From contig CAVQPS010000007.1 in assembly GCA_963714795.1 (NCBI GenBank), positions 1 to 64,000 of the forward strand: a stretch of DNA of 64,000 nt, written 5' to 3'. Shown piece by piece: positions 11,236 through 22,320 of the stretch. Numbering within the stretch: position 1 is the first letter of the stretch; each line of letters opens with the position of its first letter. Below the pieces are notes generated by a model. The model did no database searches, had not been told where the DNA came from, and worked only from the letters and a program-made list of their open reading frames with translations. This DNA is from DATIXJ01 sp963714795 (lineage in GTDB: Bacteria; Bacteroidota; Ignavibacteria; UBA10030; SZUA-254). A program made the position numbers and the translations under genes.

Positions 11236-12949
11236 ATGAAAGAATTAGATTTACTGGACATACGAGACCCCAAAAAGTTTCAGCAATTGTGCGAAGAATT
11301 ATTTTCCATCCTTTATTCAGATTTTCAAGCGGTTAATGATACAATGGGAGATGGAGGGTGCGATGGGTTTGCAAATGGAGGCGGAACATTTTTTCAAATT
11401 TATTATCCTGAAAATACAGGAAAATTTCCAGAGCGGATGAATAGGATAAAAGAAAAAATTGGAAAAAGTCTGAGAAAATTAAAGAAGCCATATCCGACAG
11501 AATGGATATTGGTAACTTCACTCGACGTTGACCCCAATGTGCATGAGTACATAAATAAGAAGAAGAAAAAATATACTCCCATGAATATATTAATAATGGG
11601 TGAGGCAAAGTTAAAATCATTACTTCAGCAACACCAAGACGTTGAAAAAGCCTGGTTGAAATCAATTTACGGATCATCTTATGAGGTCATCCCGCCTGAA
11701 TCAGTCATCTATGGGAAGAAAAATGATCTTCCTGCGTTATTAGAGCAAGACAAGAAAACCGCGGACGCATTAAAAGATTGGGAATTTGGAGAATACTATG
11801 AACAAGTTCATACAATGACAAGTGGGGGTAGGGCAAAACTTGGACTTAGGCAAATACATCCTAACGCCCACTTGGAGTGCCCGATCACCATCGAGAGTGC
11901 GTTTAAGTTCGATATGACCCCAGAGGGTAATCAAAAAAGACAAGAATTTGAGAACTTTCTAAAGAATGGGAAAGAACTTAAAATGGAAGGGAAATATCTG
12001 GAAAAGTTTGATTTCTTTATAGGACGGAAAAAAGTAAACTGGATAGAGGGTGACATTTCAAAAAGTACTTTATTATTAAGAAGATCTGATCCAAACCCAG
12101 TATCAGTTACTGTAGAATTGCTGGATGATAAATCGGCTCGAATAGACCGACTTGATAACATTACTCTCAAAGCGACATCAGATGGAGACGATGGAACATT
12201 ATTAAGCAATAGTGACATGACCCAGGAAATCATTAAACTGACTCTATTAGTAAACAGGAAAACAAATCAAGTGGATGTTACGTTGGGTTTCGACGACTCA
12301 AAGGCAGATGCATCTGCTGGATATAAATTCATGAATCTCCGAATCGCGTTCGACCGTAGTTCAACCATACGATTAAAATTCTTTAAGGCTAATCAGTCCA
12401 TGGAAACTTATCCATAAGCCAATTGAAGTATCAAAAGAATTAAATTCATTGTTTGAACTGAGTAAGATGTTAAAAGATATCCAAGATCGAACAGACACAG
12501 ATTTTCCGCCATTGCCTGGAAGAGGATTGACGGAAGCAGAAATAGTTGCAATTAATACCATCCATGAAATCGTGACCAACGGAAGACGTCACCTTAGAAT
12601 TAGTTCATTTGAATGCACACTCAGCACCGTCAATCGGCAGATTCCTCCCAATCTTTCCAGTGATAAATTGTTGAAGTTCAAAACTACAAATGAAGCCACA
12701 ATTAATCTCTTCGGTATTGACCTTAACTTAGGTTTCGTTACAACATACTTTTCAGGTTCATTATCGTCAGCATCAATATCTGCTCTAAAAGACGCCATTG
12801 AAATGGGTACGGAAGCAAACTTAATGGTAGAATGTAAATTTGATGAAGACAAACCAAATTGCTCTGAATTCTATCATAAATGGTTGAAGACCCCCGAGGA
12901 AACTATGGAACAGTTTGAGGCGCACGATAAACAATCTACAAAAAAATGA
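11236..12949 (+). pseudogene. Restriction-endonuclease-like (PD-(D/E)xK type) protein, one frameshift
   Basis: Two frames (11236-12417 and about 12,400-12949) join into one protein of about 570 residues. The second frame reads upstream of its first start codon as KLIHKPIEVSKELNSLFELS, which continues the first piece naturally. The N-terminal 50 residues have the look of an Mrr-type nuclease core: an acidic helix (FQQLCEELF), GDGGCDGF as the metal-binding aspartate, and FFQIYYPE, where a Q-x-Y replaces the usual E/Q-x-K. A similar FQ.Y.PE strand occurs in effector proteins of ABC-three-component defence systems, but the partner ATPase of such systems is not visible. The middle and C-terminal parts (beta-rich, from about residue 190) are not recognised. 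The position between a restriction locus and a recombinase favours a defence role. Confidence 0.5.
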
Positions 12950-13021
12950 ATGTGAACAATACACTTTAGCCCTTTGCCCACCCTAATGGAAGAGTTCCTG
13001 TATAATCCATCAAGATAAGTT

Positions 13022-13225
13022 GTGAAAGAAAAAAAATCAAAGATTAAGATCCACTTAATTGACATACATCAATTTGATTTTCCTACGATATACAAACGGC
13101 TTAGAAGTACTCAAGCGGATTTTGCCGCTCGGTTCCAAAAAGCCAAACTTTCCGACACGAACGTGAATGCTTTCTTGAAACAAAAATGGTTTGAAGAATA
13201 CTATAAAGGTAAGCAAGCCAGTTGA
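13022..13225 (+). CDS. Small hypothetical protein
   Basis: A 67-residue frame starting at GTG 13022, four bases after an in-frame TAA. The protein is basic at the N-terminus and ends with KWFEEYYKGKQAS. No domain is recognised. Its stop overlaps the TTG start of the next gene (TTGA at 13222-13225), which is the strongest evidence that both are real and translated together. Confidence 0.5.
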   Translation: MKEKKSKIKIHLIDIHQFDFPTIYKRLRSTQADFAARFQKAKLSDTNVNAFLKQKWFEEYYKGKQAS

Positions 13226-14088
13226 TCCAGCTATCTGAGCAAGAGAAATATACATTTAATGAGTTCTGTAAAGAATTCAGTTTTCAAAAATACCTTTATA
13301 ACTATCAGATTAGAATTATTTATTCCTACATAAATAAAAAGATCCCTGATAGAAATTGGTTTTATTGCAGGGAGTTATTCAAATATTTTTTAAGTTCCGT
13401 GGAAGGGAATGAATTCTTCAACGTTTTAGCTGACCTCTGCAAATGGAAACTGCATCCTGATGAAGAGAAACAGATATTCAAGGCGACCAAACAACGCAAA
13501 CGCGCGTTTTTTAAATCTCTCAGATCTGTTATAGCTGAATTACTTGACATTGACGGCATGGAGTCAGGTTTGAGTCGGGATAAGTTATCATCTCTGGAGT
13601 GGGACTTGAGGACACTTTTTGCGACTCAAAAAAAATACTACCGAGAAGAGGATGGCTCTCCGTTGCCATTAACGTCCGTTCAAGAATCAAATGATCAGAT
13701 TGCACACTTACCAGAAAAGGTTTATCTGAAACCTGATTTAACAATGATACTGTTGTTATTCAAAGCTCTAAAAAAAGGAAAGCACCCATCAAGGTATGAT
13801 AGGGAGTTAGTAGCACGATTGTTCCTGTTCTGGAAATTTAATGAATCGAAGAAAAAAGAACACACTAAGAAAGAACACGGTAAGAAAAAAGAGGATATTA
13901 ACTATGAGGAATCTAAACCGAAGAATTACGAAATAGAAAATGAGTTAAGCGTGTCAAATTACGCGGATCGATTGACAGAAAGATATAAAAAGAACTTAAA
14001 TTATAAGAAACTCGTTATTTACGATCCCTCCACGCGCCGATACAAGGTTTTATTCGAAAAAAGAAAAAAACAGAAGGGGAAAAAATAA
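13222..14088 (+). CDS. Hypothetical protein, lysine-rich
   Basis: An intact 288-residue frame beginning with TTG 13222, which overlaps the stop of the upstream small gene. The first 170 residues are predicted helical with many aromatic residues. Residues about 205-240 are a Lys/Glu-rich linker (KKKEHTKKEHGKKKEDI) and the end is very basic. I recognise no family. The gene lies inside the accessory island next to a nuclease-like gene and a recombinase and could belong to the same defence module. Low G+C agrees with the rest of the island. Confidence 0.6.
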   Translation: MIQLSEQEKYTFNEFCKEFSFQKYLYNYQIRIIYSYINKKIPDRNWFYCRELFKYFLSSVEGNEFFNVLADLCKWKLHPDEEKQIFKATKQRKRAFFKSLRSVIAELLDIDGMESGLSRDKLSSLEWDLRTLFATQKKYYREEDGSPLPLTSVQESNDQIAHLPEKVYLKPDLTMILLLFKALKKGKHPSRYDRELVARLFLFWKFNESKKKEHTKKEHGKKKEDINYEESKPKNYEIENELSVSNYADRLTERYKKNLNYKKLVIYDPSTRRYKVLFEKRKKQKGKK

Positions 14089-14279
14089 TTTAAAAAGAAA
14101 TATCAAATTTCCCCTCGATTTCCACTTTCCGATTCCCTACTATTAATTTATTTAATTCGTTGATAACAGCAGCAATTTCGTTTTCTGAGAAGAGCAATAT
14201 AATAGAAGCAGATGCGATTAATTACTGTGGATTTCGGGAACAAGAGTGAAAAGTAATATAAGAATTTTGGGGTATCGAT

Positions 14280-14596
14280 ATGACTCTTAAAGATATATAC
14301 AGCCGTGACCTGATGGGCGATCATAGTCTCATTGCAGTCATTACTTTCGGACTCGTAGAGGCACAACCAGTCCCCACATGGGTTCGGGTGGGTGATAATT
14401 CCGTGGAATTACGACCGAGTATGAAGTCCTGATTGACTTTGAGCGCATGGAGAGGGAATTAAAGCTGACCCGTGCAAAATATCTTGAGATACTTTCAAGT
14501 GCGAAGAGAATTAAGAAACTTGATTTACGTTGGAGCGAGAATATGTCAAGGTACTTCATTTCGCACGATTCCCAATTAATCCCATCGATGATGTGA
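14280..14596 (+). pseudogene. Possible broken small gene upstream of the integrase
   Basis: Two pieces in different frames may form one gene. The first runs from ATG 14280 (MTLKDIYSRDLMGDHSLI) to about 14,420. The second reads EYEVLIDFERMERELKLTRA and continues to a TGA at 14594-14596. There is no family match that I can name. It could be a lost N-terminal part of the recombinase or a small accessory gene. The rest of the 550-bp gap (14,089-14,641) shows nothing recognisable. Confidence 0.25.
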
Positions 14597-14641
14597 AGAA
14601 TCCAGGGAGAGATAATCACGGTAATCGGTTTCAGAAAGTGG

Positions 14642-15551
14642 ATGGATCTGGATGTTCAGTATAAAACTTCAAGTGGTAAGCCAAAATCGCTCCCAACATT
14701 CCTCTTTGTTCTTCGAGAGTTTGGTGAGGTCGTAGGGGACAAAGAATTACCCCAAATCGACCGATATGATTATGATAACTTCGTAAAGAGATTACAAGCA
14801 CGGAAAAAACATGATGGAACGAATATCTGCGCGACAAGCATAAATGATTACACAAGAAGTTTGAAGGCAAGTTTCAAGAGGGCAGTTGATAGAGAATACT
14901 TGGTAAAAAATCCTTTTCGAGGAACTAAGCAATTGCCGGAATATAAAAAGAAGGTCGTGATTTTTGAACAAGAGGAAATGCAAAATCTGCTTAATTTCTT
15001 CGCGGTAATTGGCTTACTCCCTTGATAAAATTCGATTTGGCTACAGCAATGCGTCGCGAGGAAATAGTAAAACTCAGGTGGGATCAAATCGACGGGGACA
15101 AGAATGTAATTCCTATCCGGTGTAGGGAAGACTTCCTACCTAAAGGGAACCGCGAAAGAACGCTCAGTCTTACTGGTGAACTCAATTCTCTGTTACGGAA
15201 TGTACAACGAATGCAAATTGAACAAGAGATCGATTCGGATTATGTTTTCCTCGATGAGAAGGGGCGGAAGCTAACGGGTGATAGGGTCTATAGAGAACTG
15301 AAAAATGCCATTCGAGATTGTGAGTTAAGAGATGAGTTAGATTTTACGCGCTTCGTCGGACGTCAGCCACTACTATGTTATATGCGGGGGTATCCATTTA
15401 CACTATCCAAGCCATACTTGGGCACGCCAACATAAAGACTACATTGCGATATCTTGGTGTCCCATCAATTGAAGTTGCGAAAGGGATGGCGCGCATACCC
15501 TTATCGAAATTCCTTCCTGAATCAAAGAGTGATTCAAATGATATTTCTTAA
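14642..15551 (+). pseudogene. Tyrosine recombinase (phage/island integrase), frameshifted
   Basis: Three frame pieces (14642-about 15,015, about 15,022-15,365, about 15,365-15551) make a recombinase of about 300 residues. The N-terminal SAM-like DNA-binding region contains SINDYTRSLKASFKRAV. The catalytic domain shows the first active arginine in ATAMRREEIVKLRWDQID. The box-II region reads LRRTSATTMLYAGVSIYTIQ, where one Arg replaces the usual His, then GHANIKTTLRYLGV with the nucleophile Tyr. Such enzymes insert and excise genomic islands, often at tRNA genes. Here tRNA-Asp starts 171 bp downstream. The true N-terminus is uncertain. The enzyme is probably inactive if the breaks are real. Confidence 0.75.
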
Positions 15552-15722
15552 CAGACTATCATTGAATATTCGAGAAATTAATCGTAGAAAGGGGTTGCTA
15601 AAGTGGGCACAAATTCTTATCTTATTGACGCCAATGAAACACCTAACACATCACCTAACACTTTCGGGGATCGTCGGGCGAGTTTCAGAGAAAAATTTGG
15701 CGAAAACAAATCGTAACAGCAA

Positions 15723-15800
15723 GGGGTCGTAGTTCAGTTTGGTTAGAACGTCTGCCTGTCACGCAGAAGGTCGCGGGTTCGAGTCCCGTCGGCCCCGCCA
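15723..15800 (+). tRNA. tRNA-Asp (anticodon GTC), CCA encoded
   Basis: A complete cloverleaf is visible. The acceptor stem pairs GGGGTCG with CGGCCCC (one G-T pair), the anticodon arm is TCTGC-CTGTCAC-GCAGA with anticodon GTC, and the T-arm is CGGGT-TCGAGTC-CCG. A G discriminator base is followed by an encoded CCA. It lies just after an integrase remnant, which makes it the likely insertion target of the upstream island. Confidence 0.95.
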
Positions 15801-15833
15801 GTGGGGATTGTCAACATGTATCAGAGGTTGATG

Positions 15834-15892
15834 CACGCAGAAGGTCGTCCCGTCCCGCAATAAAGCGGGACGGGAAGTCCCGTCGGCCCCGC
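15834..15892. repeat. Duplicated tRNA-Asp 3' half interrupted by a palindrome (possible att remnant)
   Basis: Bases 15834-15847 repeat tRNA positions 15760-15773 exactly (14 bp). Bases 15876-15892 repeat 15782-15798 exactly (17 bp). Between them, the eight bases of the T-arm 5' side are replaced by a 28-bp perfect palindrome at 15848-15875 (11-bp stem tcccgtcccgc, loop aataaa). The arrangement fits a recombination scar or attachment-site duplication that later received a small palindromic element. Confidence 0.75.
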
Positions 15893-16122
15893 TCGTTGGA
15901 GATTTTTTATTCGGGGAGACAATTACATTCCTTTTGTAAGAGTGCGTTTAGAGTACCTCTTTCGTTATCCGATTTTCCTTTTATTTTGATGAAAAAATCG
16001 AATATTTTTAAATTTGACTAAAAATAGCATTCAGAGCCGGTTATTTGAATATTTAAGTCGAACATAAAAGAAATACCGCAATTTTTTTCAGTAAAAAAAA
16101 GGGCTTTTTTCTAATAAAAGAC

Positions 16123-16151
16123 TTGACAATATGACTAACTTTTCTTACAAT
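16123..16151 (+). promoter_or_regulatory. Sigma-70-type promoter for the 16.6-kb gene
   Basis: TTGACA at 16123-16128, a 17-bp spacer, and TACAAT at 16146-16151. The flank upstream (A-run, GGG, T-run) is nearly the same as that of the promoter at 31,599, which supports function. Confidence 0.65.
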
Positions 16152-16558
16152 TCTAAAGGTCTTTATCGGATGAACGACTTTTACTATGAATTATTCACTG
16201 CTTGCACTCCTATTTAAGCGCTGAAAGTTTCAATTTATTTTTATAATGTCTGGCAAAAATTCAAAGTGTAAATTTTCCGGTCATTGTGAACGGATGATGT
16301 CGTTTGTGATTTCATCTGCAATGGCCCGGTGAAATTTTTTTTGCGGCTTCACATTTAACAAATAAAATAAAAAATAAAATTGTGATACGACGAATCGTCA
16401 TTATGGATGCGACACAGTATGGGAGCGATGTTCTCTGAGCATTGCTACGCTGTATCGAATCCTTCCGTCGTATTTCCTATTCAATGTGGTTTCAATTGTA
16501 TAGCGAAAATCGTTTGCATGTCATGTCTGAAAAAATAAATTCTAAATCCACTAAATCA

Positions 16559-16570
16559 CTAATCCACAAT
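16559..16570 (+). promoter_or_regulatory. CTAATCCA leader motif, copy 1, with AGGAGG ribosome binding site at 16588-16593
   Basis: The sequence ctaatccacaat lies 27 bp before the ATG at 16598. Matching copies lie 23-31 bp before four other T9SS-cargo or pilin start codons in this window. Confidence 0.45.
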
Positions 16571-16597
16571 TCATAAAAAATCCTTGTAGGAGGATGT

Positions 16598-19500
16598 ATG
16601 AAACATCTTAAACTAGTTGTTGCTCTCGTGGTGATCTCGATGGTAGCGACTTCCCTTGTTTCGCCGGTATGGCGAAAACGATAAAAGGGACGTCAAAGCC
16701 CGTGACACCGCAGAGTGTAGTCTCGAAAGGCTTCGTGAAGCTTTCGCCTTTGACTGATACAGATCAGCCATCAAAGGTTAAAGCGGGATCGAGCGCCTTG
16801 CGAGATAAGATCCTCAATATGGTTTCCAAGAATCCCTCCATTGCCAAGCCGGTACCGGAAAAGAAACAACTCTCTTCCGTGACAGCAGGCTTGTCCGGAG
16901 TCTATCATATTCCTGGCGACTTTCCAGATATAGCGAGCGCAGCATCAGTTGTCAACTTCATCGGTTTGTCCGGTGATACGACATTCGAACTCGATGCAAC
17001 GAGCTATACGGAACATACCGTGACCTTCGGTGCATTTCCCGATAACGGTTCGAATACTTTGACGATCGCTCCGGGTGCATCCGTGAATGCGGTCATTAAC
17101 TTCAGAACCGATTCCACACATGGAAAAGGATTTGCATTTGTCGGCGCATCGAACATTACGATCGACGGTTCGGCCGGCTCACTGACACTTAAGTATGCTT
17201 CCGGTTTCGGCGATCCGTTCCCGACGAAAGATCCGATGGGCGCAACAGTGTATATTACGGATGGATCATCCCATATCACTGTGCAACATGCTTCGGTTAT
17301 GGGTCTTACTAACACTCCGGTTTGGTTAGACCAGACAGACGGTCGTGACCCGATCTTCATTTACGGTGGCGACAGCGATCCGGCTGCATCAAGTGCTATT
17401 ACACTTGATCACCTCACAATCACGAACGGTATCTTCGGTATCAAGACTTTTACCGGTCCGTTAGTGAATAACCTCTCCGTCGACGGCTTGACAATTTCGA
17501 ACTGTAACATCGGCGGCGCGTTCGGTAATCCTGTGATGATGGGTGCATGGTACGAATATTCTGCAAACGTCACATATGCCAATAACGTCATCGACGGTAT
17601 TTACTGGATTGACCCCTACTGGTTTAACGGTGGATACACTGATTATGACATTGACGTAGTGTTTGCGGTACTGGACCGATGTTAGTTTAATTTCGGTTAT
17701 GTCAGTTCATCATATTTTGCTCTGACAGACGGAATCGTTTGCCATGATAACATTATCCGTAACGTCAGCGTTAATCCGCTGCTCGGTGGTACTCAGGGTA
17801 GTGACGGTATCAGTCTTTATGTAATGCGTATCTATGATGATGACCTCGGTTATAACATAGCCGGTCTTACATACAATAATCGTTTTTATAACATAAGTAA
17901 TTTTGGCGGTGCGGGTGGTCTTATCACAGGACTTCGCGGACCGACAGGCAAAGTCCTATCATAACTCGATTCAGATAGTTGATACGAATGGTTGTACTGC
18001 AACTGCAATCAACACAACTGGATCTGCGAAAATAATGCAGTTGAAGCCATCAGCAATGGTGTTGCTCAGGGCGTCGCAGCCGGCGATTATAACGCAATTA
18101 ATGCTGCAAACCATCCCGTTGTTGGTTATGCAACAATGCTGCAGCCGCTGCAGCCGGTAGCAACAACACACAGTGCAGTTGGTCCGATTAATTTCACTGC
18201 TGATTTACATCTCAATGCTGCAGGTCCTTCTGCCGCTGAAAATATCGGCGCGCCGGAAATTCTTGGCAAAGACGATATCGACGGTCAATCCGCGCGATAC
18301 GACATTCGCCGGAACACGTGATGCAGGCGCTGATGAAGTTAGTGCAGCTCTCGGTTCTCAATGGACGAACGATGTTTCTCCGGGCGCGATTACATCTCCC
18401 GCTCCCGGTGGAGCTCCGGCCGGTCTCGTGCACATCCGGTCGTTGTCGTAAAGAACAATGCAAACAATACAGTCGGTCCGTTTACCCTCGAATTGGCAGT
18501 CTCTGACGGTTACGATTCAATTGTTCAAGTTACACTTGCTCCGAGACAAACGTTATCGGTTACACTCGGTCCGTGGACGCCTGTCAGTGCGGGATCATTC
18601 ACATTCACTGCAACAACTCATCTTACCGGTGATAATGACACCGGAAACGACTATTTCACAGAACTCAAGCAGTGCAAGCACCGGTTACTATCCCCAATGG
18701 TCCGAACACAGTATACAATTGGGATTCAGGCGATCAGGGTTGGCAATCGGACAAATGACTTGGTGCGAAGCAATTCGTTCACGAAGTTAGGCGGTCCGCT
18801 TTCCGGTTACTCGATGGGTAACAAATTGTCCAGCATAATGCCGATACATATACTGAGGGTGATATGCAAATTCTGAAGGATATGCAACTACTTATCCGGG
18901 TACAAACCTTTTGACGTCACCCTGGTTCGATTTATCTGCATTGACCACAGACATCTATATTTCGTTCCAACACAGTATTGCTGTTGAACCGGGATGGGAT
19001 GGAAGCTGGGTTGATTACTCAACAGATGGAGTTACGTGGCACCATCTCGGTGCATGCCAACGATGCTGTTTCCGGTGCAATGTCAATTGGTACAACTCAT
19101 TCAGTCTACCAGAATTCTCCATCATATACTGGTAATCCTCCCGATACCGCAACGATGCAAGAACCGAATGATCTTCTGTACGGTCCCGGGACATCGATCC
19201 TGTCATTGCCGGTTGCATGGTGGACAAGCAATGGTTTCGCGGGTCCTCCGGTAACAGTTCAAGCTGAAGACGGTGTGCCTCCTCGGTCCATTCGGATACG
19301 TGTTTGCGCAGTATCATATTAACGCAACAAACTATCCGGCGCTTCTTGGTAATCACCTTGTGAAGTTCCGTTATGTTGCATTCTCCGATGCAGGTAATTT
19401 CCCGAACACCGCGCTGCGGGTGGAATAACCTCGCGGTTAGCAGTTGCAGTTGGAGAAGTCTGGATGGGCATTGATAATTTCCAGATCGGACGCTAACGGT

Positions 19501-22142
19501 GCATCGTTTACCGGGAATACAATTTCCGGAATGGTTTATCAGGATCTGAATGGAAATGGGCTGAATGATGATGCTACTCCGGATGCCGGGGTGAAGTCAA
19601 ATTGCTGTATTTCGGAGTTCCGATAGATCAGGCAACGACCGCAGTCGATGGTTCATATTCATTTAATACCGTTACGGACAATCATGGATTGCCCGGTACG
19701 TATAATGTTACTGTGGTAAGATATGGTTATGCAATTACCTCACCGGTAGCCAATGTTGCAACGGTCAATGTGTCTGCCGTCGGCGATGGTTCACCTGTTA
19801 GTGTAGCAGCGGTCGGTACATATCATGGCAGCTTTCAGCGACCCGGTATATAACGATCTTAACAATAATGGCGTGAAAGATGGTGCAGAAGCCGGTTTAG
19901 CAGGTTGGACTGTTAGTATAAATCTGGATTCTCTGCACGGTCCGCTGGTTGCTTCTGCTGTTACTGCAGCTGGTGGTCTCGATACGATTCCTCTTGCCCC
20001 CGGTACCTATGTAGCGTCCGTTACTCAAAAAGCAGGTACACGCGGAACCGAAAATGTAAACGGTGCATCGTTTACGATTGGCGGAGCGAGTGGAAGCGGA
20101 ACTGCTGTATTAGCGCCGATTAATTTCGGTGAATTCTTCTTTGGTTCGATTCGTGATGAAGCTTCTATCGATTACAATGGCGATGGCGTGAAAAACTTAT
20201 CCGACCATACACCGTTGGGTTCAGGCGTCAAACAACTGTTCGAATTCAGAAAAGAAGGCACTTTGATTAGTATCGATACGCTTGGCAATACTCTTACCAG
20301 TATTAACCATACCGGACTCGATACCGGCGTGTATACGATAAAGAGACTCAGTGCAGTACCTGCCGGCTATCTTAAGACATCGGCAGCCGATTCGTTCTCG
20401 TTTGCGATTACGACCGGAAACACTGTTGATACGGCAAACACACTCTACTTTGATTTTGCTTTTGCCCAAGGTAATGTGTTTAACGACATCAATGGTAACG
20501 GTGTCCAGGATACATTGGAACCTACAATTCCGAATTGGCCGATCGTCGTTACCGGTTCCGGAGGTGGAACGGTGTTGACGGATTCCAACGGCAACTGGAA
20601 ATTCAATACGATTGGACCGGGCTCGCACACCATCAGTATCGGTGCGGCTCCAACACCCGGAACATATACGACCACGCTTAATTCAGGATCTACTTTCACT
20701 GCTTTCAGCGGCGGTCTCGAATATGTTGCGAACAATAAATACAACGTGAACTTTGGTGAATTTAAAGACGTCACTGTTTACGGCGTGAAATACAACGATC
20801 GCAATGATAATGGCGCCAAAGGTGCCGGAGAAGAAGGTCTTGCCGGATGGGTCATCAACGCTGCTACTACCGGCGGTTCTATCCTCCATACCGATACGAC
20901 CGATGCGAATGGTAATTTCACATTCTTAGTCGGTCCGACACCCGATACGTTGGTTGTAAGTGAAGTGAACAAAGCCGGATGGGTCAATACTCAACCCGGA
21001 GGTTCCGGAAAATATACGGTCATTCTCCATAGCGGTGATTCCGTTGGCTACAACTTCGGAAACTTCTTTGGATCGGATACGGCGAAGTTCCGTACGTGGA
21101 CTGCCACGCAGTGGTTTAATGCTGCTAACACTCCTGCTACCGCGAAACCGGTAAAAGCATGGGTTGCAAAGAAACCTACGGTACCGAATCTTTCCAACCT
21201 CGTGAACCAGATTGGTGCAGCCATCCAGCTTGGTTTACCCGGACAGTTGAATGCGGCCAGCAAAGAAAAGGCATATTTGCTCACCGGCAAATATTCCGAT
21301 GTGTGGGCTACGTTCGACACGAAGGGAACAGGCCATACGGGTGTTGCTCGCGGCTTTGACTTCTTTAACAACTCGTCAGTGATGTTGAAGAAACAGAAGA
21401 GCGTACCCGAAAGCAAGAAGAACGATATCCTTGTTGCCGATGCAGTGGCTCTTGCTTTGAACATTGAAGCAAGCAACGCCGCTCCATGGTACATCCGTCC
21501 GGATTTGCCAACCTGATCTACAAAGAAGCCGGCAATCCGTTAGGAAGCTCGGGTACCAGAACAGTAGCATCAATCTATGCATCGCTTGATACGTTGATGA
21601 CGAACTGGGAAGGTATTACGTTCAATACATACGTGATGTATGATACGGTCATCGCGAAGATCAATGCAGCATTCTCCGATGGCGCAGCGACATTACCGTA
21701 CGATACAAGCGTTACAGGATGGAAAGCTGGGATCATTACGGTTCCCGGTCTCCATTCGATTGCTACTGTACCGTACCTGATCGGTAATCCGGGTGCGAAG
21801 CCCGTGCAGGTTGTCGGTTTGACAGGTCAAACGTTGCCGACGACATTTGCATTGGCGCAGAACTTCCCGAATCCGTTCAACCCGACAACGTCGATTCAGT
21901 TTGACGTTCCGGGACCGTCTGTTGTAACGATCAAGGTCTACAACATGTTAGGCCAGGAAGTTGCAACGTTGGTCAATCATCAGACATACGATTTTGCAAC
22001 ACGCGATTATGTTGATTTCAACGCAAATAACCTTGCGTCCGGAGTCTACTTCTATCGCTTCGTTGCTCAATCGATTGGTGATAACGGTCTTACGACCGGA
22101 GCAACCTTCACGCAAGTGAAGAAGATGATGTTGGTGAAGTAA
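16598..22142 (+). pseudogene. Giant T9SS cargo: parallel beta-helix, SdrD-B repeats, module C, sorting tail; frameshifted
   Basis: The start is ATG 16598 behind AGGAGG. The signal peptide (MKHLKLVVALVVISMVATSL) runs into LVFAG after a frame change near 16,655. The coding pieces then change frame repeatedly. They include 16669-17685, an in-frame TAG at 17683, 17686-17960, pieces to 19,626, 19825-21516 and about 21,500-22142, giving about 1,800 residues. Domains in order: a right-handed beta-helix (about nt 16,900-18,200), a CARDB-like domain (about 18,430-18,660), a further beta domain, then at least five SdrD-B-type repeats with the signature NDxNxNGxxD (19,530-21,060). Module C (about 21,080-21,760) follows, and the tail NFPNPFNPTT ends in TQVKKMMLVK. 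It would be secreted through T9SS and held at the surface as an adhesin or stalk. The beta-helix ligand is unknown. Confidence 0.7.
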
Positions 22143-22153
22143 TACGCTGTACT

Positions 22154-22181
22154 CTCCCGCTTCTCTAGCGAGAAGCGGGAG
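22154..22181 (+). terminator. Hairpin after the giant cargo gene
   Basis: A perfect 12-bp stem (ctcccgcttctc / gagaagcgggag) with a 4-base loop, 11 bp after the stop codon. Only a weak T-stretch follows, so termination may be partial. Confidence 0.6.
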
Positions 22182-22320
22182 GACTATTTGTATGTTCGCG
22201 ATACGCATGACCAGGTAAAAGCTCGGATGAGCAAACGTGACTTTAGTCACGGCAATAGTTGGAAAGAGGTTTTATAATTAACAATATATGTTCACATATT
22301 TACCTTATTGGAGGGTAGAA

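Larger units (their letters stand above)
15893..16597. other. Long A+T-rich leader region without genes
   Basis: No coding frame of note lies here. It contains a T-run after the tRNA repeat (15902-15908), the promoter at 16123-16151, and the shared CTAATCC motif at 16559. The transcribed leader before the start codon at 16598 would be about 440 nt. I see no recognisable riboswitch. Confidence 0.5.

Noticed and set aside
12589..12852. Reverse-strand open frames across the window, for example 12589-12852 and 21048-21494
   Set aside because: All overlap stronger forward frames with recognisable domains; none has a signal, domain or start context of its own.
1..15600. A complete functional restriction system
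   Set aside because: Only hsdS is unbroken; hsdM is cut by the window edge and hsdR has about ten frame breaks, so activity cannot be claimed from this sequence.
16158..16597. A riboswitch in the long leader before 16,598
   Set aside because: No conserved riboswitch core or convincing set of stems could be found by eye.
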